IMG/VR virus record: IMGVR_UViG_3300044684_000176
Span: 1 to 48,510 of that record
Strand: one strand, 5' to 3'
Length of the DNA: 48,510 bases
DNA from: a virus
In this document: in pieces, positions 31,405 through 39,004 of the stretch
Position numbering within the stretch: position 1 is the first letter of the stretch
Layout: each line of letters opens with the position of its first letter
Translations under genes and position numbers: made by a program
Notes under the pieces: model-generated
Databases searched by the model: none
Seen by the model: only the letters and a program-made list of their open reading frames with translations
What the model was told of the DNA's origin: nothing

Positions 31405-32084
31405 GACGGAAGCTCGGTTTCGATCGCGTCAAAGAGGGCTTGCGCGAGGTCACGATAAGCCCACGCCGCCTCCGCCGCCGCCCTCGCCGCCGTCGCCGCC
31501 GTCGCCGCCTCCGTCGCCGCCTCCGCCGCCCACGCCGCCTCCGCAGCCTCCGCCGCCGCCTCCGCCGCCGCCCTCGCCGCCCACGCCGCCTCCGCCGCCG
31601 CCACCCTCGCCACCCACGCCGCCTCCGCCGCCTCCGTGACCGGTCGTCCGGTTTCGAGCGCGGTAATCATCTGGCCGCAAGCGTCTTGCACCTTGTCCCA
31701 ATAATCGGGCCTCGGCGTCGGTTGCACCTTCTCAGCTGCGGCTAGTGCTTGCCGGATCGCGGCGGCGAGGAAGCGGTTACGCACGCGGCCCCACGCGTCG
31801 GCGTCCAGCGCGCCCCAGCGGTTCGCCCGCGCGATCAGTTCGCCCGAGAACCACGGCACATCCGAAGCGCTCACACCGTCGTCAAGCGTTGGCACGAGTT
31901 CGGCCAACCACGCCGGCATGAGGTCCGCGGGGCAATCCGACGCCGAGTTGATATCGGGGCCGAACGCGGCGAGCGCGCACACGAGTTCGCGGCCCGGCTC
32001 TTTGCGCCTCCACGCGCCTTGTATAATGCGGCCCTCGGCGTGTGCGCGTGCGGCCTGTTCGATTCGTTCTTTGGTGGTGAGCAT
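31401..32084 (-). CDS. Alanine-rich repeat protein with conserved N-terminal domain
   Basis: A 227-residue protein. Residues 1-145 form a globular part (RIEQAARAHAEGRIIQGAWR, ELVCALAAFGPDINSASDCP, VPWFSGELIARANRWGALDA) resembling phage proteins that keep a helical GxW start and the CPADLMPAWLAELVPTLDDG segment. Residues about 150-210 are repeated AAEAAWAARAAAEA units, encoded by a GCC/TCC/GTC microsatellite at 31455-31640 that would form a long Trp-studded helix. Slippage may vary its length. Function unknown. Confidence 0.7.
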   Translation of the reverse strand: MLTTKERIEQAARAHAEGRIIQGAWRRKEPGRELVCALAAFGPDINSASDCPADLMPAWLAELVPTLDDGVSASDVPWFSGELIARANRWGALDADAWGRVRNRFLAAAIRQALAAAEKVQPTPRPDYWDKVQDACGQMITALETGRPVTEAAEAAWVARVAAAEAAWAARAAAEAAAEAAEAAWAAEAATEAATAATAARAAAEAAWAYRDLAQALFDAIETELPS

Positions 32085-32108
32085 AGGTTTTGCCTCTTTG
32101 GTTAAGGG

Positions 32109-32294
32109 TCACGGGAGCCTCACGAAGTAGCCGAGGAGCCGCACGTGAGGCGTCCCCAGCTTCTCCCGTGCGAGCGAGAGAGCCCACCGCGCGATTTGGT
32201 CGGCGGTCATGTCTGGGAAGGCCGCCGAGTTGATAATCACGGTTCGCACTCGCCCCGCGCCGGCCGCCGCGGCGAAATCGAGATAGAGGATCAC
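32109..32294 (-). CDS. Small unknown protein
   Basis: A 61-residue protein (ILYLDFAAAAGAGRVRTVII, then FPDMTADQIARWALSLAREK) beginning at a GTG that overlaps the stop of the preceding gene. The TVIINSAAFPDMTADQIA pattern is a strand-turn-helix. The frame is open further upstream but would run through two genes. Unknown. Confidence 0.55.
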   Translation of the reverse strand: MILYLDFAAAAGAGRVRTVIINSAAFPDMTADQIARWALSLAREKLGTPHVRLLGYFVRLP

Positions 32295-32467
32295 CGCCGA
32301 CGCTCCGGCTTCGGCCGCACGAAATAGACGACGGGCTCGGGGACCGGCAGCTTGACCATGGAGGCCCGATCCTTCGCGTTTTTGGCCGCACACGCCTTCT
32401 CTGCGTCTTCGCGGCGCTCGTGCTCGGAGTGTATGTTTCCGAGTTCGTTGACGACTTGGAAAGTCAC
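32291..32467 (-). CDS. Small unknown protein
   Basis: A 58-residue protein (TFQVVNELGNIHSEHERRED, then AEKACAAKNAKDRASMVKLP) beginning at GTG 32467 over the preceding stop (GTGA). A strand then helix with DAEKACAAKNA is a small alpha/beta unit common in phages; the C-terminal end is basic. Unknown function. Confidence 0.58.
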   Translation of the reverse strand: MTFQVVNELGNIHSEHERREDAEKACAAKNAKDRASMVKLPVPEPVVYFVRPKPERRR

Positions 32468-32814
32468 GCCCGCACCTCGCACGACGCGAGCCGCTCGGCC
32501 TCATCCGCGGCCTTCAGCAAGTAGGCGGCCAGCTCGCGCGCTTGGTCGGCATTCAGGACCGGGAACATCACTTCCCGCCGGGCACGGCCGCTGAGCCGAT
32601 AGTTGGTGTCGCGGACGATCCCGATTTCCACGCAGCCCTCGCGCACCGGGCGGGCGGTAATGTTCGTCAGCGTGTCGCGGTCGGACCCGTGGAACCGGGC
32701 GGGGAGCGCCGGAGAGACGACGCTCCTTGCGCGCGAGTCCTTGGCGCGGGCCACGTCCATTTTCGTCTGATAGGCCGCGTAGAAGGCGGCGGCGGTCGGG
32801 TGCAGGCTCTTCAT
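32464..32814 (-). CDS. Unknown accessory protein
   Basis: A 116-residue protein starting SLHPTAAAFYAAYQTKMDVA, with an alpha-helix-rich start, a RDTNYRLSGRARREVMFPVL region of strands and an ending NADQARELAAYLLKAADEAE. The last helix pattern is found in several unnamed phage proteins. Ribosome site is weak (GAGACA). Confidence 0.6.
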   Translation of the reverse strand: MKSLHPTAAAFYAAYQTKMDVARAKDSRARSVVSPALPARFHGSDRDTLTNITARPVREGCVEIGIVRDTNYRLSGRARREVMFPVLNADQARELAAYLLKAADEAERLASCEVRA

Positions 32815-32861
32815 TGTCTCGTGTCCATGCGAGAGGGGTTGGAGGGGCGCGAGGCCCCCGG

Positions 32862-33209
32862 TTACTTGCCGGCCGCGACGGTCTTTTCCGCGCGCTTCCG
32901 GGCGTCCTTGAAGTATTTCGCAACCGCAGCGTCGCGCTCCTCCGCCGTGGTGAACGAGCTGGACGATTGAATCGCGCCATAGGGCTCGCCACCGCGCGTC
33001 GCGCACGGGTGGAACATGAAGAACAGGCCGGCGGGGTGCCGGTAGCCGCCGCGCGTCCCGTTAGGGGTGAAGGTCGCTTCAAAGGTGTATGCCCGAGCGC
33101 CGATTTCGCGGCCGAAGCGGTCGAACACGCCGAAGCTTTGCTCTAACGTGGTGCGCTCACCGTCCTTGCGGTCGCACAATGGGGCGGTCGGGTCGTTGGA
33201 ATGGCACAT
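32862..33209 (-). CDS. First gene of accessory operon, unknown
   Basis: A 115-residue protein (CHSNDPTAPLCDRKDGERTT, FGVFDRFGREIGARAYTFEA, FFMFHPCATRGGEPYGAIQS) with a C-terminal helix EERDAAVAKYFKDARKRAEK. It is the first gene after the promoter-operator at 33235, with GGAGACGCGCC before ATG 33209. A longer frame upstream would cross the promoter and is rejected. Not recognised. Confidence 0.65.
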   Translation of the reverse strand: MCHSNDPTAPLCDRKDGERTTLEQSFGVFDRFGREIGARAYTFEATFTPNGTRGGYRHPAGLFFMFHPCATRGGEPYGAIQSSSSFTTAEERDAAVAKYFKDARKRAEKTVAAGK

Positions 33210-33234
33210 GGCGCGTCTCCGTGTTGGTGTGTCT

Positions 33235-33263
33235 GTCGTACGGTACGACGACGGCCCCGTCAA
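33235..33263 (-). promoter_or_regulatory. Promoter with palindromic operator over the -10
   Basis: On the minus strand TTGACG (33263-33258), 17-base spacer and TACGAC (33240-33235). The palindrome GTCGTACGGTACGAC (33235-33249) covers the -10. Flanks match the promoter at 18327: TTTAGCGTTGACGG before and CAACACGGAGAC after. It drives the accessory operon from 33209 to 28839. Confidence 0.75.
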
Positions 33264-33270
33264 CGCTAAA

Positions 33271-35667
33271 TTACGCAGCCCGCGCGTTGGCGATCCCCTG
33301 CGCCTTGCTATAGAGCCGCGCCACCTCCGCCGGGTCCTGGACGTTCAGCGCCAGATGGCCACCGCGCACGTAGAGCTTGGGCTTGCCGTTGTCGGGCGTG
33401 ACCACCTCGGTCACGCGGCCGTCGCGTAAGGCCGGATGCCAGTCGTAGCCGAGCCGCTGCATGAGGTCGCGGCGCTTGTTGCGGGGGACCGGGGCCTTGA
33501 TCGTGTCGAGGAGCGCGTCAAGGTACTTGCTCGACACCCAGCCGCCCGCGAACCCCGGCCGCCCCTCTTCGATCGCCTCAAGAACCTCCTGCTCAGCCTT
33601 GCCCAGGCTCTGCCGAATCGCCTCGCGCGTGCTGGTCGTCTCCGGAGCCCGTGACGGCAGAGACGCGGGGAGGGCGTACGCCTTGAGATAGCCGGCGACG
33701 ATCGCCCGGCCCTCGCCGTAGAACCAAGCCCGGAACGCGTCGAAATAGGCTTCCGTCAGACCGTCACGGGTCAAGTCCGCCTTGCGCTGCTGCGCGGTGA
33801 AGAAGACGCAATAACGGCGCTCGTTGTCGTCGATCGGGACGCCGTCCTTATGGTTCGTAAAGATGATCCCGTTTGCCCGGTTGTCGCCGGTGATCTGGTC
33901 GACGCCTTTACCTTCGATCGGAATGCGCGGGTTCGTGACGATCGGCTTAAATTCCTCAAGGAAGTCCCGTTTATTACTGAGGGAGACTTCCTCGATACAT
34001 ACCCACGTCTTGCGTAGAACCCACTTATTGAACTTCATCCCGTCTTTAGCCAGCGCCGCGGCGTTCGGAAGGTGCGAATACTGCTCGCCCGCGATGAACA
34101 CCATGAGATCGGCGAGCATGGTCTTACCGTTGCCCTGGACGCCCTGGACGACAGGCCACCACGGAATTTTGACGCCGGGCCGCTGCGCGACGTGCGCGAG
34201 GTACTCGATCAGGATGCGGCGATCATTGGCGTCGGGGAGCATGACGGCCAGATGGTTAAGCCAGGGCGACGGGTCGCCCGCGATCGTTGGGCAATGGTAC
34301 GGCTGATACGTGTTGACGTATTTGTAACGGTCCTCAAAGACCAACGCGCCCGGGGCCAGCTCGGGCCTAAAACAAAGGTCGTCCACGATCGCCGGGACGT
34401 TCACCCGTGACCGTGTGAACGCGAGCCAAGCGCTGTCTGTGGTCTTCTGGCCCATCGGGTCGACGACGAACATATGACCGCCGTACTCGACGTCGAACGC
34501 CTCGCGACTATAGAGCTTGTTGCGATGGACGCTGTAAATCTTAAGGTGGTCGGTGATGAACGTGCAGCCGTCGAAGTGGTCTTGCTGGTCGTGCGCGGCC
34601 ATGTATTCCCGGCCGATATCGCGCAGCGTGGTTCCGGTCGCCTGCGCCGACGCCTGGAGCTGTTCCGGGGTCGAGGTCGGGAGCGGCGCGGCGGCCTTGG
34701 GCTCGGGCTTCTGGCCGAGCTGCGCAACGCTCGTCACGAAGCGGCACGCCTTGAGGATGGTTGTCGTCAGATAGTGGACGTGGTGGGGGCTGTCCCACTT
34801 CTCCCGCACGAGCGCCGAACGGCGCATGATGCGTTCTATCCGTTCGCAGTCCTTGCCGGTCCACCACGCGAGGTGATTCGCGAGCGTCTGGTCCGCTTGG
34901 CTGGCGTCGTACGCCGCGTGGGGGTGCGGCCACTTCTGCGCCAGCTTCTCGACATTGCCGGTGAACAGGTCTTGGAAGGTCACGCCGTGGCCGAACGCAC
35001 CGGCCACGCTGCGCGCCGCCGCGGCGACCGCCTTCGCAATCAGCTCGTCGTCGTCCTCCGGCCCGCTCCACTCGGCCGCCGGCTCGGTCGTCCACTCCTG
35101 CGGCCCGTCGTCCGGTACGACGACCGGCGGGAAGAATTGCGAGACCGTGGCCGCGAAAGCCGCGGAACAGTCGTGAGCGGCGTTCCCTTGGGCGTGAATG
35201 CCGGTGAGGGCGACGAACCGGAGCTTCGTGTAAAGCTCAAGGTGCTCGGGCGCGTACTTCGTCCCGTGCGGGACCGGCGCGGCCATGCCGATGATGTGCA
35301 GACCCCGGCCCGACTGCGACACCTCCACGGCCGCCCCGGCGAACCGGGCGCACAGCTCTTGCGCGCGCGGGCTCCAGCCGTTCGGGCCGAGCGCTTCGTC
35401 AATGTCAAGGAAGAAGAACGGGTCCGCCTCGGTGAAGACGAAGCCCACGCCGGAACCGTGGCCGGCGTTGATGCGTTTAGCCGTCGCCGCAGCCGTGGCG
35501 AAGTCGCCCCAGGCGGCCGGGTCGTGCGCGCTGCACATGGCCCCGGTGCGCGCGTTGCACGGGAGCTTGTCCAGCTTGGCGGGGTTCTTCTCGCTCGGCC
35601 AAGCGAACCACGCGACAAATTGTCCCCACGCGCCGAGGGGCGCGAGGGCCGCCGGTAAGGCGTCCAT
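33271..35667 (-). CDS. Primase-helicase (N-terminal primase-polymerase-like, C-terminal SF3-type helicase)
   Basis: A 798-residue replication protein. The N-terminal 1-170 resembles the bifunctional primase-polymerase part of phage NrS-1-like proteins: VAWFAWPSEKNPAKLDKLPC, PFFFLDIDEALGPNG with acidic residues, and VEVSQSGRGLHIIG. The C-terminal DUF5906 helicase has Walker A GVQGNGKT (about 509-516), Walker B WVCIEEVS and motif C IIFTNHKDGVPIDDNERRY. It should prime and unwind at the fork together with the family A polymerase. It is the first gene of the minus-strand replication block's far end and is separated by 60 bases from the accessory promoter. Confidence 0.87.
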   Translation of the reverse strand: MDALPAALAPLGAWGQFVAWFAWPSEKNPAKLDKLPCNARTGAMCSAHDPAAWGDFATAAATAKRINAGHGSGVGFVFTEADPFFFLDIDEALGPNGWSPRAQELCARFAGAAVEVSQSGRGLHIIGMAAPVPHGTKYAPEHLELYTKLRFVALTGIHAQGNAAHDCSAAFAATVSQFFPPVVVPDDGPQEWTTEPAAEWSGPEDDDELIAKAVAAAARSVAGAFGHGVTFQDLFTGNVEKLAQKWPHPHAAYDASQADQTLANHLAWWTGKDCERIERIMRRSALVREKWDSPHHVHYLTTTILKACRFVTSVAQLGQKPEPKAAAPLPTSTPEQLQASAQATGTTLRDIGREYMAAHDQQDHFDGCTFITDHLKIYSVHRNKLYSREAFDVEYGGHMFVVDPMGQKTTDSAWLAFTRSRVNVPAIVDDLCFRPELAPGALVFEDRYKYVNTYQPYHCPTIAGDPSPWLNHLAVMLPDANDRRILIEYLAHVAQRPGVKIPWWPVVQGVQGNGKTMLADLMVFIAGEQYSHLPNAAALAKDGMKFNKWVLRKTWVCIEEVSLSNKRDFLEEFKPIVTNPRIPIEGKGVDQITGDNRANGIIFTNHKDGVPIDDNERRYCVFFTAQQRKADLTRDGLTEAYFDAFRAWFYGEGRAIVAGYLKAYALPASLPSRAPETTSTREAIRQSLGKAEQEVLEAIEEGRPGFAGGWVSSKYLDALLDTIKAPVPRNKRRDLMQRLGYDWHPALRDGRVTEVVTPDNGKPKLYVRGGHLALNVQDPAEVARLYSKAQGIANARAA

Positions 35668-35682
35668 GTCCAGCCTTACAGA

Positions 35683-36000
35683 TTAGGCGTCGAGGGAGGC
35701 GAGCGCGGCGCGCTTCAGGTCATCCGGGGCATTCCGGGCGATTCGATTACCGAGCGCAAGCCCCTGCGCGATAATGCGCAATCGTCGTTCTTTCACCGCC
35801 GCCCCCATGACCAAGTCATAAAACGCGCCCATCCCGCCATGAGCCATGCTCACGGTTGACGGCTTCATGCCCGCTCGCGCCGCCACCTTGGCCCGGCTCA
35901 GCGCGGCGAAACCGTCTCGCTCGGCGATCTCCAGGGCGGCGGCGATCAAACGGGCGTCTCGCCGCTCGTTCATCGCCCGATATCGTGCCTCTCGCCCCAT
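35683..36000 (-). CDS. Short TetR-type HTH protein
   Basis: A 105-residue TetR-like protein: NERRDARLIAAALEIAERDG, FAALSRAKVAARAGMKPSTV, SMAHGGMGAFYDLVMGAAVK give the HTH and the following helices, though the typical YYHF segment is changed to SMAHGGMGAFY. The effector-binding domain is absent. It begins at ATG 36000 in a weak ribosome context. Together with 26967-27290 the phage has two such mini-regulators. A candidate binder of the 15-bp palindrome, whose one-base-centre shape suits TetR dimers. Confidence 0.72.
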   Translation of the reverse strand: MGREARYRAMNERRDARLIAAALEIAERDGFAALSRAKVAARAGMKPSTVSMAHGGMGAFYDLVMGAAVKERRLRIIAQGLALGNRIARNAPDDLKRAALASLDA

Positions 36001-36037
36001 AGCCGCCGAATCACTTCCTTTGACCAAGGTGTCAGCG

Positions 36038-36415
36038 CTACAACGTGCCGGGGCCGGTTGCAAACGCCGCATCGCCTCCGGCCCGGTTCACGAGGTCGAT
36101 CCACGCCTTTTGCGCGATCTCCCGTTCCGTGCCGCGGAAGACCCACCCAGGGTGTTTGCACTCCCGCGACAGGAACACGGCGACCGTTCGTCCCACCATG
36201 TCGGGCGTGATGAGCACCGAGCGCCAGCCTATGAGGTCGCTCGACTTGAGGACCCGGTTGAGCTGCGCTGAATCGTTGGCGAGCCCGTACCGCACCGGCC
36301 GCCCGGTCTCCGGGTTCGGGAGGACCCCCACGTTATTGCGCCAGAGGGTCACGCCGGGAAGGCCGCCCGCCTCCAGCCGCACGGCGCTTTGTGCGAAGCC
36401 TTCGGACGCGCTCAC
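36038..36415 (-). CDS. VRR-NUC-type endonuclease
   Basis: A 125-residue nuclease of the VRR-NUC (PD-D/ExK) group, structure-specific endonucleases. Visible are LWRNNVGVL, GRPVRYGLANDSAQLNRVLK, SSDLIGWRSVLIT with the catalytic Asp in the SSDLIG motif, VFLSRECKHPGW with the E-x-K pair (ECK), and the closing AQKAWIDLVNRAGGDAAFAT. The GTG start overlaps the stop of the methyltransferase gene. It probably resolves branched replication intermediates. Confidence 0.85.
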   Translation of the reverse strand: MSASEGFAQSAVRLEAGGLPGVTLWRNNVGVLPNPETGRPVRYGLANDSAQLNRVLKSSDLIGWRSVLITPDMVGRTVAVFLSRECKHPGWVFRGTEREIAQKAWIDLVNRAGGDAAFATGPGTL

Positions 36416-37011
36416 CGCAACCACCCCTTCTGAGCTAGCTCGCCCGGCTTGCGTCGCTCGGGCTTGGCGTCCCACACGAGCCATACGAAATCGACCTTCC
36501 CGCCCTCCGGCTTCCCGCCGGCCTGGAGATAGGCCCCCGGCGGACACGACGGCCGCGGCGTCACCTCCCACTCGCGGGAGGGCGGGTGTTCTCGGAACAG
36601 GCCGTTCGCCCGCGTCTCGCTTCCGGTGAAGCGCTTCTCAACGAAGGCGGCGACCTTGCCCGGGGCTAACTCCAGGGCGCGACGGATACAAGCCTCGGCT
36701 CCCCGCGCTCGGTAGAAAGGCGGGTTGAAGATACAGTTATCCGCGCCGAATAAGCCGTTTGGGCCGTGGAGGAAATCCGACACGCCGAGGAACCAAGGGG
36801 CGTCGCTGACCCGCTGGATAATGTCAGAGCCGGTCGTCGTGAACCCGTGACTGTTAAGGGTCCGGACAATGTTGCCGCCGCCGCAACAGGGATCGTGCGA
36901 CCATCCAGGGAAGCGCTCGACAGTAAGTAGTTGCGCCGTGCAGCGCTCCGGTTCGACATACCAATCATGGTCCGACCGCTCCCATATGTGGGCGTTCATT
37001 TCTTCAGGCAT
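36412..37011 (-). CDS. Adenine-type DNA methyltransferase-like protein
   Basis: A 199-residue protein with an S-adenosylmethionine-binding motif I HDPCCGGGNIV (about 40-50), followed by TGSDI, and a catalytic NPPF motif with FNPPFYRARGAEACIRRALE. This is the N6-adenine (D12/Dam-like or N6_Mtase) arrangement. It is shorter than average and has no clear target-recognition domain, so it could be an orphan phage methylase protecting DNA. It starts at ATG 37011, overlapping the next upstream gene by eight bases. Confidence 0.78.
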   Translation of the reverse strand: MPEEMNAHIWERSDHDWYVEPERCTAQLLTVERFPGWSHDPCCGGGNIVRTLNSHGFTTTGSDIIQRVSDAPWFLGVSDFLHGPNGLFGADNCIFNPPFYRARGAEACIRRALELAPGKVAAFVEKRFTGSETRANGLFREHPPSREWEVTPRPSCPPGAYLQAGGKPEGGKVDFVWLVWDAKPERRKPGELAQKGWLR

Positions 37012-37270
37012 AGCCCATGGCCTTTAACATTCGAGCAACAAGGTTCCAGACGTGGAGCGAGACGCGCGGGTAATTCTCCACGCGACCCGTCTTCTGTATC
37101 GCGTGCCGGTTCAAGGCGAAGCGATCACGGCCCCGGAACGTGCTCCTGTAGTAAGAGCCCTTGCGCGGGTTCTTGATCGTCGTGTCTCCGTCATTGCAAA
37201 TGTGCATTCGAGCAAGCTCGGTGACTTTGCCGGTAACGGCGCTCCAAAGCTCAACCTTTACAACGATCAT
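37004..37270 (-). CDS. Conserved small phage protein
   Basis: An 88-residue protein with the conserved opening IVVKVELWSAVTGKVTELAR followed by MHICNDGD, seen in many phages and prophages of alphaproteobacteria, and a basic middle (SYYRSTFRGRDRFALNRHAI). Unnamed family, perhaps RNA- or DNA-binding. It overlaps both neighbours, so it belongs to the helicase-nuclease operon. Confidence 0.8.
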   Translation of the reverse strand: MIVVKVELWSAVTGKVTELARMHICNDGDTTIKNPRKGSYYRSTFRGRDRFALNRHAIQKTGRVENYPRVSLHVWNLVARMLKAMGYA

Positions 37271-38912
37271 CTATGCGCCCCCTTAAGGTGTCCGCTTCTT
37301 CCCCGCTCATCGCCCAGGCCGTCAGCACATCCACGCCGAAGGTCAGGAAGAACTTGCGTTGCATTTGGCTGTCCGTGAGCCCGGCCGCTTTCTGATAGCC
37401 GCCCCAGGCCCCGACCGCCGCGCGCAATGCGTCGCGCCCGGCACGGGCCGCGTCGTGGCGCTTGACCTGCGCGAGCTGGCCGATGAGGGGGACGTTCCGG
37501 GCCGCGAGGTGCGCCCGATAGTCCTCGTTGCTCATGTCTGCGACGGTCACGGCCCCGCGGAGCTTGGCGAGCGTCTCGGCGTCCAGCTCCTCAAGGTCGC
37601 CGTCGACCATGGCCGGCGCGTCACGCGCGACCGGCGCGGGGATGGGCGCGCCGCAATAGGGGCATTCCTTGTAAATCCGTTCGAACGGCTGGAAACACCC
37701 CGGATAATAGGGGCTCTCCTCGCTCGTCACCGTGCAGACGCGAAGCGGGATTTCGTCATTGACCTTCTTCGCGCGCTTGTCGCGGCGCTCCAGCGTCCAG
37801 GGCCGCTCTCGGTCGGGCGGCCCGTGACGGACGAAGTTGCCCACATGGTCGATCAGGAGGGCTTTCCCCTTGCCGTCCATGGGCCGCAGCATCCGGCCGA
37901 ATTGCTGCATGTATGTCGCGAGGCTGGCCGTCGTGCGCGCCATGCTCCCGCCTTCGATCGCCGGGAGGTCGAACCCTTCCGAGACGATATCGACGACCAC
38001 GAGCTGCATGATCTCGCGCGCGGCGTAGCGCCGCAGGATGTTCCGGCGTAGGCCCGGGTCCGTCGTGCCGGTGAGTAGGGCGGCGCGTACGCCGGCCGCG
38101 AGGTACGCGCGCTCTATCTCGGCGGCCGTCTCGGTGTCGGGGCAGAACGTCACCCAAAGCTTACCCGCACCGAATCGCAGGTAGTTGGACACCACGTCGC
38201 CGACAATGTGGCTGTCCCGGGCCGCCGCGCGAAGTTTCGCGGTGCTCCAGTCGCCGGAAGCGCCTATGTCTTCCTCTAGGAGCTGCATGTCTGAGGGCGG
38301 ACAAACGACCCGGTAGTCCGTCAGATAGCCTTGCTCGATTAGCCACCGCATCGGCGGCCCTTGCACCATTACGTCCGCGATGCCGTCGAAGTCACGGCCG
38401 AGCCCCTTTCCGTCCGCGCGCGTCGGCGTGGCCGTGGGGAGAAGCCCGCGGACATGCGGGTTCGTGAATAGCTCAACGCCCGTATGCCATTTGTTATCTT
38501 TGACGAGGTGGTGGCCCTCATCCACCGTAAAGAGCGTGACTTGACGCGCCCAGCTTTCGAGCCCGGTCGCGCGGACTAACGTGTCGATACTGATAACCGC
38601 GTGCGGGCTCGACGGATCGTAGAAGCTCCGGCCGATCAATTCGGAGTGGTCTTGCACGATACCGCGGATTGTCTTGTCGGCGGCGATGATCCGATGACGG
38701 ACGCCCTCGCGGGCGAGCGCAAGCGAGAGCTGGCCGACAAGCTCCTGACGGTGCGCAATGGTCGCCGTCGCGCCCACGTTGTCCCGCGTGATCGTCGCGA
38801 GACATTTTGTCTTGCCGCCGCCCGTGTCCAGGCGGCCCACGACGTTGCGAGCGCCTTGGTTCCAGGCGGCGTGAATGTCGCCAACGAATTTCGTTTGATA
38901 CGGTCTAAGCAT
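37251..38912 (-). CDS. SF2 DEAD/DEAH-box helicase
   Basis: A 553-residue superfamily 2 helicase. Motifs: start LRPYQTKFVGDIHAAW (Q-motif), Walker A LDTGGGKT (about 29-36), DEGHH box TVDEGHHLV, TATPTRADGKG motif III, and motif VI in QQFGRMLRPMDGKGKALLID. A zinc ribbon CPYCGAPIP follows near residue 420, after ECPYCG. It resembles type III restriction-related helicases in phage replication modules. The gene is transcribed away from the plus-strand replication genes from the divergent promoter region. Confidence 0.9.
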   Translation of the reverse strand: MLRPYQTKFVGDIHAAWNQGARNVVGRLDTGGGKTKCLATITRDNVGATATIAHRQELVGQLSLALAREGVRHRIIAADKTIRGIVQDHSELIGRSFYDPSSPHAVISIDTLVRATGLESWARQVTLFTVDEGHHLVKDNKWHTGVELFTNPHVRGLLPTATPTRADGKGLGRDFDGIADVMVQGPPMRWLIEQGYLTDYRVVCPPSDMQLLEEDIGASGDWSTAKLRAAARDSHIVGDVVSNYLRFGAGKLWVTFCPDTETAAEIERAYLAAGVRAALLTGTTDPGLRRNILRRYAAREIMQLVVVDIVSEGFDLPAIEGGSMARTTASLATYMQQFGRMLRPMDGKGKALLIDHVGNFVRHGPPDRERPWTLERRDKRAKKVNDEIPLRVCTVTSEESPYYPGCFQPFERIYKECPYCGAPIPAPVARDAPAMVDGDLEELDAETLAKLRGAVTVADMSNEDYRAHLAARNVPLIGQLAQVKRHDAARAGRDALRAAVGAWGGYQKAAGLTDSQMQRKFFLTFGVDVLTAWAMSGEEADTLRGRIDDRCKG

Positions 38913-38942
38913 GTCGCCCCGAATCAGCGCACAAACGGTGCG

Positions 38943-38971
38943 TTGACGCCTTGGTCATAGCGGCTTAGGTA
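38943..38971 (+). promoter_or_regulatory. Promoter for the plus-strand replication genes
   Basis: TTGACG (38943-38948), 17-base spacer, TAGGTA (38966-38971), 33 bases before ATG 39005. It overlaps the opposing promoter at 38954-38981, so the two probably exclude one another or share a regulator. Confidence 0.65.
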
Positions 38972-38981
38972 CGATCGTCAA
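38954..38981 (-). promoter_or_regulatory. Promoter for the minus-strand helicase operon
   Basis: On the minus strand TTGACG (38981-38976), 16-base spacer, TATGAC (38959-38954), 41 bases before ATG 38912. A 9-bp inverted repeat TCGCCCCGA / TCGGGGCGA (38914-38922, 38989-38997) brackets the two face-to-face promoters. Confidence 0.65.
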
Positions 38982-39004
38982 TAACTCGTCGGGGCGATTC
39001 CCAT

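Noticed and set aside
31440-31745. A plus-strand Arg-rich frame over the GCC repeat
   Set aside because: It reads the antisense of the Ala-rich repeat and has no start context.
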